From NCBI GenBank assembly GCA_016649625.1, contig JAENXI010000020.1, positions 3,545-9,337 on the forward strand: a DNA stretch of 5,793 bases, written 5' to 3'. This stretch comes from Candidatus Bathyarchaeota archaeon. Lineage in GTDB: Archaea > Thermoproteota > Bathyarchaeia > Bathyarchaeales > Bathycorpusculaceae. The notes below the pieces were generated by a model that worked only from the letters and a program-made list of their open reading frames with translations, was not told the DNA's origin and ran no database searches. Position numbers and translations under genes: made by a program. This document shows positions 5,369 to 5,793 of the stretch, in pieces. Within the stretch, counting starts at the first letter, position 1. The number at the start of each line of letters is the position of its first letter.

Positions 5369-5792
5369 AGCTGAATAACCAAGACAGATCCGGTGGTTGG
5401 CTTCTCGATTTAACGCGTTCATTGAGTGCATGAGTTATTAACGGTAAAGCAATAGTTGCATCACAATAACAAACAGCTCTTTTCCCTAAATTGTCAATTT
5501 TACCCCAACTAACAGCTTCTTCTAAAGTACATCCCGATAATCCACCCCATTGAGGGGAATCAGTAGTTATTTGAATAGCATATTTATGTGGATAATAATA
5601 CTCTTGCAAGCTTTTCCGCAAATGGCCAGCCCTCCCAGGTACACCTTTATCCTCAGTTCTAGGTGAAACAGAAATAGCAATTAATTGGGTAAGGTCTTTG
5701 GGTACACCTCCACCAACATAAATAACACCTACATCCTTAGTTTTTTCACCTATACTTACAAATTGGTCAAATTCTTTAACAGAATCTATTAT
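5358..5792 (-). CDS. Second deoxyhypusine synthase-family protein (C-terminal part, 5' end outside window)
   Basis: The frame is open from the right edge to TAG at 5360-5358, giving the last 144 residues; the TTG at 5621 is internal. Visible motifs are VIYVGGGVPKD (23-33 of the fragment), PHKYAIQITTDSPQWGGLSG (68-87), CTLEEAVSWGKID (88-100) and DATIALPLITHALNERV (111-127). Lys98 in SWGK is the family's catalytic lysine, and the surrounding Glu and Trp are kept. The histidine of the KHH motif is Asp here (PKD), and the aspartates of DGSDSG are Trp and Leu (WGGLSG). The PKD/PKN plus QITTD...GGLSG pattern is that of the DHS-like subgroup found in bacteria and some archaea, whose members may use another amine donor or acceptor, for example in homospermidine formation. 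Substrate is therefore open: a deoxyhypusine synthase variant or a polyamine aminobutyl transferase. It is not a copy of its neighbour; similarity is confined to family motifs. Confidence 0.9.
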   Translation of the reverse strand: MIDSVKEFDQFVSIGEKTKDVGVIYVGGGVPKDLTQLIAISVSPRTEDKGVPGRAGHLRKSLQEYYYPHKYAIQITTDSPQWGGLSGCTLEEAVSWGKIDNLGKRAVCYCDATIALPLITHALNERVKSRSQPPDLSWLFSSIV

Positions 5793-5793
5793 C

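Noticed and set aside
5378..5398. Possible hairpin AACCA...TGGTT after the plus-strand DHS stop as a terminator
   Set aside because: Only 5 bp with a long loop and no T-run, and it lies within the coding end of the convergent gene.
5358..5621. A separate 87-residue minus-strand gene starting with TTG at 5621
   Set aside because: The frame continues open to the right edge and the upstream codons encode the GGGVPKD region of the same DHS-like protein, so the TTG is internal.
1..5793. Search for CRISPR repeats, tRNA/rRNA genes, insertion sequences, toxin-antitoxin or defence modules
   Set aside because: No spaced direct repeats, tRNA-like cloverleafs, transposase motifs or terminal inverted repeats were seen; nearly all the sequence is explained by conserved metabolic genes.

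Overview
The window looks like archaeal chromosome. The evidence is a coenzyme F420 ligase gene (cofE), two genes of the deoxyhypusine synthase family (the eIF5A/aIF5A modification enzyme), a small archaeal-type SCP2-domain protein and a fused ADP-forming acyl-CoA synthetase. AT-rich TATA-like elements and oligo-T stretches after genes also fit an archaeon. The DNA is AT-rich, with AGA-rich arginine codons and frequent non-ATG starts. I cannot fix the phylum from sequence alone; a TACK-type lineage such as Thaumarchaeota or Bathyarchaeia is a reasonable guess, not a demonstration.

Layout. Positions 2-184 hold the last 60 codons of an unrecognised plus-strand gene. It ends inside a perfect 11-bp hairpin (177-201) with T-runs on both sides, which looks like a bidirectional terminator. 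Converging on it from the right is a long minus-strand gene (266-2935, TTG start). It encodes an 889-residue fusion of an ADP-forming acyl-CoA synthetase (alpha and beta halves) with a C-terminal GNAT acetyltransferase, the architecture of bacterial Pat/PatZ lysine acetyltransferases. Unlike enterobacterial PatZ, it keeps the phosphorylatable histidines of the synthetase. A 239-bp divergent spacer with two short palindromes separates it from cofE.

cofE (3175-3939) has an oddity. The conserved N terminus of the protein is encoded upstream of the first ATG/GTG/TTG, and the codon correctly spaced after a strong Shine-Dalgarno sequence is ATA. A 110-residue SCP2 lipid-carrier-like protein follows (3993-4325), probably in the same transcript. 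Next comes a complete deoxyhypusine synthase (4394-5368) that may have its own promoter. A second, distinct member of the same family enters from the right edge on the minus strand (5358-5792, C-terminal part only). The two synthase genes are tail-to-tail and overlap by 11 bp.

Functional reading. The content is mostly housekeeping and cofactor metabolism: F420 polyglutamylation, translation factor hypusination, and acyl-CoA metabolism or protein acetylation. I see no mobile element, CRISPR array, RNA gene or defence system. The points most worth a second look are the apparent AUA start of cofE, the paired divergent deoxyhypusine synthase paralogs with different active-site residues, and the apparently catalytically intact synthetase half of the Pat-like fusion.
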